Shown here one piece after another: positions 1 through 12,600 of a stretch of 64,000 bases of DNA. This stretch comes from Hybos culiciformis (Eukaryota; Arthropoda; Insecta; Diptera; Hybotidae), in assembly GCA_964007475.1 (NCBI GenBank), contig OZ023273.1, positions 23,733,557 to 23,797,556 of the forward strand. The letters run 5' to 3'. The position numbers and the translations under genes were made by a program. Numbering within the stretch: position 1 is the first letter of the stretch; each line of letters opens with the position of its first letter. The notes beneath the pieces are model-generated. The model did no database searches, was not told where the DNA came from, and saw nothing but the letters and a program-made list of their open reading frames with translations.

Positions 1-717
1 ATAGCATGTACCTTGAACTACTATGCAATGGGACATTTGTTTTTAATAAAATATCTGTTAAGTCACCACTAATATTTGATTTACCCCAACCAGTGGCAAC
101 ACAATCTATATATGGCAAATCTTTATATTCATCTATATTGTGTTTAGATTCACTATAACCATTATGCAAATTAACACCATCAATATAATCATCATTTATA
201 AAACCAGCCATTAATTTATCATTCCTTCGTCTTGGTTTTATTAAATTTTTTTCATCTGCTGGTTGTCTTTTTTTCTTTTTATTCCCATGGTGATGATATT
301 GAAGAATTTGCCTTCCTTCATTTAGGCGATAATTTTTTTGTTTTAATCGATTTGTTATTTTTGTTGTCATTAATTCTTTCATGCTTGGAAATGTGAAATT
401 TTGTTTGTTACGTCCTTGTGTATTTTGAAGTAGATTTTCTGCTTGATCCCACAGAAAAAGATCATCATTATTTGCTGTATTGAATTCATGCAATTCAGTG
501 CTATCAATTTCTATTTCAACTGATGATTGTGAATTTTCATCAAAAATGAAGGGTAAACATATTTTTCGAATATTTGAACTTTTTGATAAATCCGCTGGTA
601 TTGATAGCTTCATTAAAACTAAGTCATGTAAAAAATTATGATACGCATCATGAAGAACTATTTTTTCTACTGGTATTCGTTGTTCATAACCAGATTCCAC
701 ATTTCTATCATATTCAC
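1..717 (-). CDS. Serine protease exon with catalytic Asp and large insertion (runs off left edge)
   Basis: The acceptor AG is at 718-719. The exon starts at 717 in phase 1: the G ending the preceding exon completes a Gly codon, followed by EYDRNVESGYEQRIPVEKI. HDLVLMKLS supplies Asp102, and IRKICLP (about 571-551) and DCVATGWG (about 106-83) are landmark motifs. Between them runs an open, low-complexity, charged insertion with His- and Lys/Arg-rich patches (HHHGNKKKKR, KPRRR). It stays open for the whole exon, which argues that it is translated and not a missed intron. Translation is still open at base 1. Confidence 0.9.
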
Positions 718-1481
718 CTACAAAATAAAATCTTGTGTCTTATATTGTGTAAACATTATTCACGTTTATCGAGTAATTTAAATTATTCCAATTCTTCACA
801 ATTGAAAACAAACATAATAAAATTAATTGAAATTAGGGGTTTAAAAAGCAATTATTCTTAAATTTTTCATTATCTTTTTTTATGCTAAAAATAAATCAAT
901 ATCTTTTAGAATATATGTGGTTCTTCGAATCGGGAAATTATTGTTAACATTAACACTTTTAATTTTTTGAACATACCTAATACAACAGTCCATAATGGAG
1001 GCAATGGCAAATTGAAGAGATCACTGAAACAAAATTAAAAACATTTTTGTTTTATTAAATTAATTTTACATTTTTTTAATTTACTTTTACATACTTGTGA
1101 ATACAATGTGCTGCAGAAACCACCCACTTTAACAAAATTGTTGCATCGCATAAAAGTAAAATAAAATAAAACAAAATATTTAGGATTTTCAAATTTTAAA
1201 ATTTTAAAATCTCTAAATGAAGCATAGACAATTTTTTTTAAATAAAATATTTACATTTTGATCGATTAAAACACCTCCGCACCAATGTCCCAAAAAACCT
1301 AAAGATGGATGTAATAATTCTAAAGATGCTTGCCATGGAAATTGACCCTCTTTTGTTGGACTGCCTGCTATAATTTTTGGGATTCTACCATTATAAAAAA
1401 ATTGATCATTTCTATAATTTTTATTGCTATAATATGGTTGATGATTTCTTGGTTGACGTCGAGCTAACCGTATTCCACAAT
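1..1481 (-). CDS. Trypsin-like (S1A) secreted serine protease, 3' part missing
   Basis: Four exons on the minus strand read as one S1A catalytic domain: 1255-1481, 1095-1126, 977-1023 and 1-717, all with GT-AG borders and matching phases. In order they encode an interdomain Cys (DCGIRLARR), the activation-type start IIAGSPTKEGQFPWQ, the HWCGG strand, WVVSAAHC with the catalytic His, PPLWTVVLG, HDLVLMKLS with the catalytic Asp, IRKICLP, and CVATGWG. The active-site Ser (GDSGGP) would lie beyond the left edge, so activity cannot be judged. The new N-terminus begins II rather than IV, which is tolerated in the family. About 149 residues separate IRKICLP from CVATGWG, where S1A proteases usually have about 15-20. 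A Cys before the catalytic domain and a candidate signal peptide upstream point to an extracellular, possibly CLIP-type enzyme, but no CLIP domain was found. The substrate is unknown. Confidence 0.9.
977..1023 (-). CDS. Serine protease exon (PPLWTVVLG)
   Basis: This 47-nt exon follows a TTTCAG acceptor and ends at a GTATGT donor. With two bases from the previous exon it encodes NDLFNLPLPPLWTVVL plus the first base of Gly. This is the segment just after the His-loop in S1A proteases. Its phases fit both neighbours. Confidence 0.85.
1095..1126 (-). CDS. Serine protease exon with catalytic His
   Basis: This 32-nt micro-exon encodes WVVSAAHCIH plus two bases of the next codon. SAAHC carries the catalytic His57 and the Cys58 that pairs with the Cys of HWCGG. 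The exon runs from an acceptor AG at 1127-1128 to a GTATGT donor. Confidence 0.88.
1255..1481 (-). CDS. Serine protease exon: linker, activation site and N-terminal barrel
   Basis: This 227-nt exon starts in phase 1 (TTTTGTAG acceptor) and ends in phase 0 (GTAAAT donor). It encodes a Tyr/Asn/Arg-rich linker after a single Cys, then GRIPKIIAGSPTKEGQFPWQ, then HWCGGVLIDQN. Cleavage for activation is expected before IIAG, after Lys, suggesting activation by a trypsin-like upstream protease. The Cys near its start is the one that normally tethers the pro-region to the catalytic chain. Confidence 0.9.
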
Positions 1482-1545
1482 CTACAAAACATATTTAAAA
1501 TATATTTTCTAATTTTTTTTATGCAATAAAATAATTTATTATTAA

Positions 1546-1589
1546 CTTATATTGTATAAATTTTCGACTTATATTGTATAAATTTTCGA
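1546..1589. repeat. 22-bp perfect tandem duplication
   Basis: Two exact adjacent copies (1546-1567 and 1568-1589) of a unit starting CTTATATTG and ending TTTTCGA, just upstream of the protease exon at 1255-1481. A simple local duplication. Confidence 0.9.
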
Positions 1590-1696
1590 CTGAACGACAA
1601 CCGGCAACAGCCGTCAAAATTATTACAAAATGCATTGATAATGTTATTTTAAATCTTTAATCTAGTTACGCATTGTAGTTACAGAATTATATGCTG

Positions 1697-1726
1697 ATAT
1701 AAACTTACTGTTAAGTAAGTTTATAT
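1697..1726. repeat. 13-bp perfect hairpin
   Basis: ATATAAACTTACT is followed by a 4-base loop (GTTA) and its exact reverse complement. It lies in the probable protease intron. No function can be assigned. Confidence 0.7.
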
Positions 1727-4101
1727 GCAAAATTATGCGGACGAAGATTCAAACTCACACACATGAAATTTAATTTAAAGAATCTGTTCTAAGCGAATAC
1801 ATAATGCACTAATGCACTAAACGTACTAGAGACCCTACATCAGAAAATCTTTAATTTAGAAATCACTTCCCATCTAGAAGTGAATTAGTATTGCTTCAAT
1901 CGGAAATTATAATTTTAAAATGAAATTCTTACATATTTTATTTTTATTTTTTTGTATTATTTTCACTTTATTAATAACATTTATTTATAGATCCCTTGCA
2001 TGTTATAGAAAAATATTTATTAAAAACGCATCTTTTTCAAAGAATTGAATGGGTGCTTGTCCTAGGAATATTAGTGTTTTAAATTGAAATTTAATTAAAA
2101 ATATAATTTGAATTATTATTTATGTCTTCGCATTTGTTGTTCACCCTAAGGGGCTGGATGTTATAATGTGCATAGAGAAAGAAAAAAAAAAATTAAATCT
2201 ACAATATCTATAAATTTTTATGCACAAAAAAAAAAAAGATAACCTTCCAATTTCAAATCACAATATAAGTTAAAACATGATAAAATTTAAAATATTTTTA
2301 TAACTTTAAGAAGTCCAGACAAAAAATTTATATATCGTAAATTCAATTTTTTTTTTATCGATAAGCATTATAATTTTACTACAATTTTATTAATTTTTTT
2401 CGGTACCTCCTCTAAAAGATCTAGAAACAATTATTATTATGTTAATTTCTGAAATATTTTCTCTTCAGGTGAAAATAATAAAAATGTATATGCTATTGAA
2501 GCTGTACAAATTGGCAACCAAATATCGTTAAAAGGAGAGATCTTTATAAAAAATCTGCTTTTCAATTTTAACATGCGCCTTGAAATTAGTATAATATTTG
2601 CTTGAATTACAAAGTCGTTTAGAAAAATGGTTGAGAAAAGTTTTTTTCAAAATATTTGGTCCATTATAACATCTTTTTTGTTGCTCAGGAATGAGAGAAA
2701 TTTGTAGGTTCTTTAATTAAAAAAAAAAAAATCATTAAGGTAAAAATTGTTACTGGAAAATATTTCACAAATGTATCTCAAAATTGTAAAAATTGTAAAA
2801 ATTGCAAAAATTGATTTTTCCTTTTCTACTAGGTAAGTATTGCTTGTCTGGAGATACATTTTTATAATATTAAATGTCTGGCGATACATTTGCAATGCAA
2901 GTCATCAAAAATTCCAACATTTAGAGAGTATTATATTAAAAAAAAAGAAATCCTTAAATAAAATCGAGATTTCGTCTATAAATAATTAAACTTTTGGTTT
3001 TTCCCAGAATATAACAAGTCATACAGTATACGCATTCAAATAAATATGATTATTATACCAATTGTAATAACTTTAAAAATTACAAGAAATATACGTGGGA
3101 TAAAGCGGAAGATGATAATATTATTATAGCAACTAAAATTTTCTGAACATGTTTTTTTTAACTATCGGACATATTTTGAAAAACATAAAATTTTTAAAGC
3201 GCTAATTAAACACATATGGGGATTTTTTAGGCAAATCACATTTTAAAAAAAAAAGTAATATTTTATATCTATATTCAAATTTTTGTTCTAGGGAATTTTT
3301 ATTGCATTCTTGAACTTATAAGTATGTACAATTTTTAAGATCCTATAAATATTTAACTAAATGATTTTGCGAAATTGAAAAGTAAACAAGAGAATTTTTT
3401 TTTCTGTTAATAACTCAAATACATAATATAAATCAGCAAAATAGATAGGAAAATGAAAACGCCGCAAAACAAGTTATTTTTAAGTAACCAAAACTTTAGT
3501 CACATAAAAAATAGTTGTAAAAATATATTAAAATAAAAATAAATTATGGGATATATGTGTAGACGAGTCATACTTCTGAATGAATTGTATGCCCATGAAC
3601 TTGATTATGTGTATGATTATTTTAGCACGCATTGATATTCTTGATATTGAATTAAACACATTATTCATAGAGACCATTAACACTTTATGTACTTTTTTTT
3701 TTATATATATTAAAAAGTTTTTTTTAAATTATATAATAAGATAAGTGAACGAAATTTGAACTGAAGACACGTATATGGACATTCTTACATTAAAACCCGC
3801 ATTTTCTTTTTACTAATTTTTTGCTCTGCAATTTTGAAATGTAGGTACTTCTTTTTCCGGACAGAGAGTTGGCAACATTACACAGAAAAACCATTTCGTA
3901 ATTTTGTTTATAGTCTTTCAACAACCAACAATTATATAAGTAACTTTCATTGACCGTCAAAACCTTTCAACCTGTTTAGTTTAATCATTATAGTGTATAA
4001 TTATTTTTAAAATATCCTTGTTATGTCAGCAATATGAAATGAAATTTTTGTGAAATTTTTAACAGTATAGTAAATCCTTCTAAAACAATTTTTTCTTCTT
4101 T

Positions 4102-4172
4102 TGCATTATAAAAATACTGCTTTACGGAAGGACTGTCACAATCCTTCCGTAAAGCAGTATTTTTATAATGCA
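4102..4172. repeat. Perfect 31-bp inverted repeat with 9-nt loop
   Basis: Arms 4102-4132 and 4142-4172 are exact reverse complements, from TGCATTATAAAAATACTGC inward to CTTTACGGAAGGA, separated by 9 bases (CTGTCACAA). Complementarity stops abruptly outside the arms, and no target duplication or transposon-like ends are evident. It could be a recent foldback, a small-RNA-type hairpin, or a local assembly or replication snap-back artefact. Confidence 0.92.
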
Positions 4173-6574
4173 TTTTCGAACAAGAACATTACAACAACTT
4201 AAATGGTACACAAAGGTCATTAATATAATGATGTATATTAAATATTTGCAGTTGAAATTAATGAAGAATTGATTTATAAGTGATTGCACCGCATCTCGTT
4301 TGACAATTTTATTTATGAGTCAATTTCCCGAAAAAATTAATAATGATAAAAACGTTACTTTACGTCTACACGGTCAAGAAGGTACAAATTAATTTTTGAT
4401 ATTATGTAAATGACACAATGATAGATATGATGTGACAATGATATATATATTATGACTATATTATATTTTATAAATAAACTTTAGACATTTTTACGGTGTT
4501 TATGTTTGTTCTTTATATTTGACTATGATCTGATAGTTCAGTCAACTTAGCGTATGTAACCAAAACTAACTAATTAAACATTAATATTAATATTTTATTT
4601 CTCAGTTTATAAGCAATGAAAATAAAATAAAAAATACCTGATTATTATCAAGTTCAATAAAATTGGAAAATTTAAATAATAGTGTGAGAAATTAAAGAAA
4701 TACGTGTAAAAAAAAATGTAGTAACCAGATAATTTAGAGAAATCTTTCCGCTTACGTCATAAGATGTACAACAGATGTCAGGTGAAAGATGAAAATAAAA
4801 ATATTATTTTGTCATGATGAAATCATAGAATTTTGCAATCTCTAAATTCCAAAGTAGTTTCAGATCTCTGATCTCGCCAGTCCGAATCAACCTAATCTTT
4901 TCTTGGGTTCTCTTGTCACAGTTACATAATGTATAGGAGTTATTGATTTTATTTTTTGTCGCCTATTGGAATCACTGTAAACTTTTGACCGTGCATTTCA
5001 ATTGGTTATAATTTAAAGGTTATAAACTATTATAATATATTATATGTAAAGTATTTAAAATTCCATAATACTATCAATTTGATAGTTGATATTTAATCTT
5101 AACAAAAGAAAAATTTAAATGTCTGGATAAATTATTTTTTTTTTTTTGCATTGCGAAACCTCATATACATATCTTCCGTACATATAAAAACCAAAATGAA
5201 ATTAAGTATTAAATAAAAAAAATTACTTATAGTTTATACTGGAAGATAAAATTTCACTTTCATTTAATTGAAAATAAAATTAAATAATTCTCTTGTTGAA
5301 ATTTTTTTCTATATTGGCATCAGATGGACACGCAATTTTTATATAGGTATTTATTATAATATAAGTTTAAATGTTTTAATAAAAGACATTAGAAGAATGT
5401 ATATACTTAATAGGTATAAGGTTTTACAAATTAAATAATTACATTTTCCTAAATTTAGTTTTAAAAAATAATAATAATAATATTAATTATTTTTACCTTC
5501 TCATTTTCAATAATTAAATTTTTATAATATTAAAACTTTTTATAACCAAAAAAATTTTTCATATAAAAATAACAATTTAATTATATTTTTACTTTTGTTT
5601 TGACTTTTGAGTATGAAATCGATTTATAATATATTAAAATATTTTTTGTGAAATTAATGTTAAATAGCATTTTATTTTTAATTAAGTATTATGTACTACA
5701 TAATGAATCCAGAGGTAGAATAAGAAATTACACGCAGAAAACAGACGTAATGATACGATGCTGATTAATATAATCGGGTTTTATTTAGTTACATAGTTTG
5801 TATTATTAATTTTTGCTTGGAATTGCACAATATACGGACGAAAAACAGAACTTAAAACTAGTAAAAACATCAATATTAATAGGTATCCTTTCATACATAA
5901 GTTACATTCTATGTTCTTTTAACCTTGCAAATTTAAATTGAAAGTTAATCTTTGAAGTAATATTTCATCTGCTTCCTGGTTACGTATTATAATACAATAT
6001 ATTTCATGTTTCCAATAATTTTTATCTGTACAGGTTGTTACGAATAAATTGTTCTGATTAAATCCAAAGGGGCCAAAAAAAAAAATTTAAAGGTTTCTGA
6101 CAGTAACTAAGAATTTCCGGTTTTGTGAAGTTTAGATATTTTAATATATGAAAAACATATGAATACTAAGTTAATAATTGTATTTATTGGACGTTCAATT
6201 TATTAAATTTTTTCACCCAATACAGAAAACTTTAATAAAACTCAAATTTTCAATAAAATTTAGACTGAACCTGAAAGTTATAATTTTAATGATCATTGGA
6301 AATTCAAGTGTTCATAATTTGTTTTCGAACTTATTTTTCAATAAAGCACTTTCAAACACCCTCACAATTTAATGTTTAACTAATTTTATTTCTAAATATT
6401 AATTGCAAAAGCTGATGGAATGTTAATTTTTAAACGATCATTTGACATAACTTTACAATAAAGATTTAAAATCGTTGAAATCGTTAAAATCATATTCAAC
6501 CAAAATTGAATTATACATAATTAACATAAAAAAAAAAAACTCATAACATGCATAAATAAAACTTAAAAACCTAC

Positions 6575-6644
6575 CTGGATTTGTTGAACAATGAATTATT
6601 TCCTTCAATGAAATGATGAGTATAATTGTGAACAGGTAATTCAT
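6575..6644 (-). CDS. Signal-peptide first exon, probably of the serine protease
   Basis: ATG at 6644-6642 opens a short frame, MNYLFTIILIISLKEIIHC then STNP, followed by a good GTAGGT donor at 6574. A hydrophobic core ending in a Cys/Ser boundary looks like a secretion signal. The exon ends in phase 1 with a G. Exon 1255-1481 begins in phase 1 and needs one base; a G there gives Asp before its Cys. The join is therefore compatible across an intron of about 5.1 kb, though intermediate exons (for example a CLIP domain) may have been missed. Assignment to this gene is inference. Confidence 0.55.
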
Positions 6645-9600
6645 TTTCAAACATACCTGTGAAGTTTTTTATTCTTTTCTTTTACATTTTTTCTCATCAA
6701 AATATTATTATTATTATCACTTTTTTTTTTAATGTGTACAGAAATAAAATGCTTTCTGATGTTTGTTGCTTCTGTCTGCAAATTGTTTACTTCTTTATGG
6801 TTTTGACTTTTTCAATATTGGTATACAAAATAAAGATAATGCTATTACTTTTAAAAGTTATGGTCAATTATCTATTCATTTTTCACTTTTGATTTCAATA
6901 ATCCCAGAAGTTTTTTTTTTGCCTGATCAACGATCATTTTACTTTTTTCAATACACAAATATATAATACTTATTTATTGAAATACAATTTTCATAAAACT
7001 TTCAATTATTTTAATTCAAACTGTTTATATTTTGATATTGTAAAATGCGGTGGATGGGTAGCTAATTCTAAGTTAATGGACATAAATATACAATAAACTC
7101 ATCTAATAATAATGTCGTTTCTTGTCAAAATTTAAAAGGAAATAAAATCAATTGTCTTCGTGAAGGTATTTTAAAAATTCTGTGAAATGCAGAGTTCCTA
7201 CACACATAACTTAATATACAATTCGACACTCAGAATCATTTTTAAGAAAGTAGGTACATACATAGTCTTAACATACCTTCGTAATATAAATGACATAAAG
7301 TTAAAAATCAAATGGGCCTCTTTACAGAAAGCCATTTCACTTTATGTCCATCACAAAAAAAAATTAATATTAATGCTAGTTTAATAATAATTTAAAAATA
7401 TTGCTTCCGTAGGGTCTTACAATTTTTGTTGTAAAAAAGTAAATAATTATTATAAAACTTTGAAAAAAGTTTTTTAAATTATTTGACAATTCCTCTATAA
7501 GCTAAAACTGATTTAGGTAGTATAAATTATAATTCTGAATTATCTTCGAAAAATATGTAGACTATTTCAAAATCACGAAATTTTATCTTTGTCTATTCTG
7601 TTTAACATTATTCTCACTCATGGAGTTGCTTATTAAGTTTATCTTGCCGTATGTTTCACAAACTTAAGAAAAAAAGTACCTAAATATATACATATATTTT
7701 TTTACAATAAATTTGTGAATTGATTAATGATCTTATCTTATATTTGTAAACTTTCTTTGTGAATTTGTTTTTTTATTACACTATAAGTTACTATTATTGG
7801 TATTATTTTTATTGTTTTTAAATTAACTTTAATTGACTTGTTGCTTGCCATAAATCAAAATTTTGTTTGTTTTTTTTTATATGTATACTTATAATTATTT
7901 TTTTTCAAAATAATTTGCCATTATATTTTAACGCTTACTATATGTGTAATTTATTAGTAAGTGAAAACAATTAATTTTAGGATATTAATATTTAATAAAA
8001 TAAAGGCATGAAAGTCGGTATCGATAATTAATAATGATATTTGGACGTGCATAGATTATTTCAATGATAGATAATAATAAAATTAATTACTTTACAATTA
8101 CAAGTTAATTAATTAAATAAGATAATTCGCTATATTCTCTGTCTAAGGATTTTAAGAGGCCTTACAGAGATAAATTCTATAGTGAAATCGAAGTAAGAGT
8201 ATGTTGCAAATTATAACAATTTGTATAAGGTGTAGAAATTTGAAGAAAAATGGTTCTTAAACTAACATTTTCATATTAGGCTTATAACAATTTATTTTAA
8301 TAATTAATTAAAAAATAGATAAATAAACAATTTTACAAAGAACTTTGCGGTATTCTAAAAAATAATTTTTCCAAAATATATTTCGTATTATAATAATAGA
8401 TATATAATTAATATTAACATATTATAATTTTGAATTTTACATGAAAAACTTTGTATTTTCAATAAGTAAGGCAAAAAATTATGTGCAATCATCAGTCATC
8501 AAAATATATCTATAATAAACATCTACCTGGATAATAAATAACTGTATAAATATTAATATAGAGGAAAAATGAAAGCAATTTAAATATGAAAATGAATATG
8601 CGCAACTGAGAATTTTCTACTATAAAATATCTCAATAATCATAATTATTATAATATACAATAAAGAAAATTAAATAAGAAAATCCGATATATCTATCTCT
8701 ATAATAATAAATTTTCAAATTAGTTGAAATAATTTTAAGTAATAATAAATTTTATTATTACTTATTTACTTTATTTACTTAATTTGTTTTAAAAAGTAAT
8801 AATAATAATGAAAGATCTTATATTCTGTGCTTACAAAATCATAGATTTATTTATTTATTTTTTTTTTTATATATAAAATTAAGTGCATTTACCCGGGATA
8901 TTATTTTTTTTTGAGCTTGTATGCAGTTTAACCAAATCCAAGAAGTGCAATAGAAGATATTGAATAAAACGTGCAATAAAGAATTAAAAATTTTCACTTT
9001 CAAATTACTTTATTTTGTGTTTATATTAAAAAAAAAAAAAAATACAACATTATTTTTTTTTTATGTATTTATAAATTAAAATAAAACATAATAAATAAAT
9101 AAAATAACAATATAGATAGGTCGTTGGTGGTTAAATTATTATAGATGCGTGCAATGTACTCTCTTTAGGCATTGAATTAAAAATTAATTCCGGGGGCATT
9201 AGGAAATAAATTATTGTTTGTATTTTTTATATTATACTTATTTATTTTAATGTTTTTTATTGTTTTAGATAAAAGATGAAAAATTTAATGTTTTTTTGTT
9301 TAGAAAAAAATTCATAAAATTTTGAAGAAGAGATTATTATAGTTTAAATAAAGCAGTATTAAAATATGCTCATATTATGGTTCAAAATTGACGAAATAAA
9401 TATACAAAAGGCAATTATAACAAATTTGTGAATGAAACTTGATTATTTTTATAAATTACAACCGAAAATAAAAGTGAAAATAAATAGAGATCCATAGTTA
9501 CATTTCTTACAAAATTATATTCAGAAACAACTGCTGTTCTCCTTACTTCTAATTCAACAAAAGACTTTCTGCGAATAAACTTCACTGAAAACTCAAAAAC

Positions 9601-12600
9601 ATTCGAAATATTTTGAACTATGTGGCCTAATTTCAAATAAATTCTTTGGTAACGTTAATATTTGAATATTTGCTCATTTTAGGTAAAATAAATTTTTATT
9701 TTATTAAATTCTGTAAAAATCATAATACACCTTTTGCTCTTACTTCTGTATATACTAACTTAACTTAATATCAGAGTTAAATTTGCAGAAAATTTATGGA
9801 ATCAAATAATATGATCTCAAGTTGTGCGGTTGGTTAAGGTTATTAAGTTCCAAATTTAAAATGAATAATTGCAAAGAAGATTGTTTTTTTTTTTTTGCCG
9901 TATTAATAATAAAATATTCATATTGCCATTTATTTCTTTTTCATGGAAATAATGCAATAATAAATGTCATAATTGATGCAAGGAGAAAATGCACATGATA
10001 AAATTGCATAATTCATAGATTCACTACATTGTTTTTACGATGAGTATTAAGGAGAGTAGAGTTCATTTTAATCAGATAAGGAATATTTAACGACATAATC
10101 AATATTTTAATATAATTTTTCTTAATTGCAATGGGAATTTTTTAAAGATATTTTATTTATGATTCTATGTTAAACAAATAATTACGAAGTTAGCATATTA
10201 TGAAAATTGAAATATGTTATAAATTTTTAAAATATTAAAGTAACTATATACTAGTTATAATTATGTATGAGAATTATTGATTTGGTTTTCTATAAAAGAA
10301 TCATCATTATTCTTACATATATGAACACGTTAGTGATTGCTTAAATTTACCATACACCTAAATAACTCTTATTGTCTATAGATTAGTTTTAAAGTCCAAA
10401 CTTTTCGAAATGCACACACAGTTGCATTTTTTGTTGTTTACTTTTAACTTTTTTAAGCATCTGAACATAAAAAAAAACAAAAATATTACCATATTTTTAC
10501 AACTTTAATAGATAAATAATTTAATTTCTGAAATATTTTTTATTGATTACTATAATTTCCTATTGAAAAATAAAATCCACATTTTTCAATAAAATTTCAT
10601 TCACTGAAGTTCGTCTATTATTGCTATCAAAGCTATTTATATAAACTATTTTCTTTAATGTCTTTTAATATTAGTTAAAATTAAAATTTCCTTATGTGCA
10701 GTAATTTTTGAACTGAAAAGTGAATTATCATTCAATTAGATATTCGAATCGAAGATAATTCAAACAAATTGATTTTAATATTATTTCATGGTAACTTGAG
10801 GCGCCATAAAATAATATATTGTGATTACAAAGATTATTATTATGAATAAAATGGGTAATTTTTAAGTGCTAAAATAATACATTTAACAGATGTATTTTGT
10901 GAAAATTACATCGGGACGAACGTGCATATATTGAGTGCCATTACAATTATGTATACATTTAAATTACAAGTGAAAAGATTAAATCTGATTATTTTCGAAG
11001 TAGTAATAAAAAGAAAATGTACATTTTTATAATCATCAGGATAATTTTAATTTAATTTAATTTTGAATTATAAATATTTTATTTTTGTTGAATTCCATTA
11101 TATGTATTACAGGTTGCATTGAAATTTTTATATATAGTAAATAATGTATCTTCATTATAAAATTCCTTTTCTTAATTTCGAAATTTTTGGAAATTATGTT
11201 GAAATATTTTTAAACGGGAGACTTTTATTTAGCATTAGCGTAGGTTCGATCTTCCATTACATTTGTACAATTAAATGAGTGTTTTAAACTGAAGACTTTC
11301 TCTTCATTAAAACAAATTTAAGTGCATTTTGGATTGTATGTATGTATGTAGTACAATTTTGTGTACTCTTAATTTTATAAAATATTAAAACTTCGATAAT
11401 ACGACTGCAAATTAGTGAAATTAAATCGCTCTAATTTTTTTTGATGCATAAAACATTATATTTTACTATTTTTTTTATAATTTAATAAGAATGTCTAATA
11501 TTAATTTTTGAAGTGAAACTTCTTTAGAGGCATTGTGAGTGAGAGCATGGTAGGTTCACTTAGAACAAAATTAATTTCAGTGTTCTTAATGTGTTTCACC
11601 TTTCAACCACATGCGGCGCTCTTGTTTGTTTTATTGTCAACCCAGCCGGCTGAGATTTTTTTCTTATTTATTTTTTTTTTTGAAATAAAAGCGTTTGGAC
11701 GTGTAGGTGATTTATTTTGAGAAAAAATTAATTTGAATTTTATTAAAAAAAAATTATAAACTTATGAAAAACAATTTTAATTGAAGTTAAATTTTGAACT
11801 TATTTTAGAAAACAGACTAAATTATTATAAAAGTAATAGAAGATATTATTTAAGAAAAAAAGAAATTGAATAAAAGTTGAATATATTTGAATTTTAATTG
11901 TGGATTTTATTTAAAAAAAAAACAAAAACAAAAACGAAGTTGGATTAATTGGAATTTAAGTTAATTTAAGATTATACGTTTAATTTATTAATTAATAATT
12001 ATTGCAATAAAATAAATAGAATTTTAAGTGGAAATGTTAGAACACAATGTGATATGAATTATATAAGTGATCAAATAGAAAAAAATGCAATAATATATTT
12101 CAGAAAACATTTTATAAAAACTAAAAAAATTAAGAAAATAAAAAATTTGCTATAAAAATAAATTTATCTTTTATTCATAATCTTCTTTTATTCCTGCAAA
12201 TTTGAATTTTAATAATTTATTTGAAATATTAGAAATAAACTGGCACCTACAAAAATTTTATTTTTTTAGTTCACCTCCCCTCCACAAATCCACCAGGCGC
12301 TGTAGTAGATCTTTTGAGTGGGCCATCTATTACTATATCTTATCTATGGATTGAGAGTGAAAAAAATGTAAGTGTCAAAAGTGTAACGCTGAATGTCAAA
12401 AATGCCTCGATTATTGTCAAAAAAATGGGCAAAAAAAAAAGAAAAAAGAAAAAATTTATGTGTCAGCTGATGATAAAACCGACAGCCGCTAGCAACTTAA
12501 TGAAGCTTATCAGCGCAATAACCTACTCTATATTGGCTCAGAATCAAAGTCGAAAATACTATTTTTTTTTTCGATTGAAAGGAAAATAAAATTTATTTTA

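Larger units (their letters stand above)
1482..6574. other. Probable protease intron, no exon recognised
   Basis: A+T-rich sequence with dense stops in all frames. I saw no further cysteine-rich exon on the minus strand, although a small CLIP-like exon could be missed by eye. It contains a 22-bp tandem duplication (1546-1589), a 13-bp hairpin (1697-1726) and a perfect 31-bp hairpin (4102-4172). Confidence 0.5.

Noticed and set aside
574..861. 95-codon plus-strand frame
   Set aside because: It is antisense to the serine protease exon at 1-717, whose minus-strand reading is strongly supported by family motifs.
1681..1880. Possible tRNA-like B-box (GTTTGAATC on the minus strand near 1745)
   Set aside because: No matching A-box, acceptor stem or cloverleaf pairing around it.
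12314..12589. 91-codon plus-strand frame near a GC-richer patch
   Set aside because: It runs into a Lys-rich poly-A translation, has no motifs and no splice context, and sits in likely worn repeat sequence.
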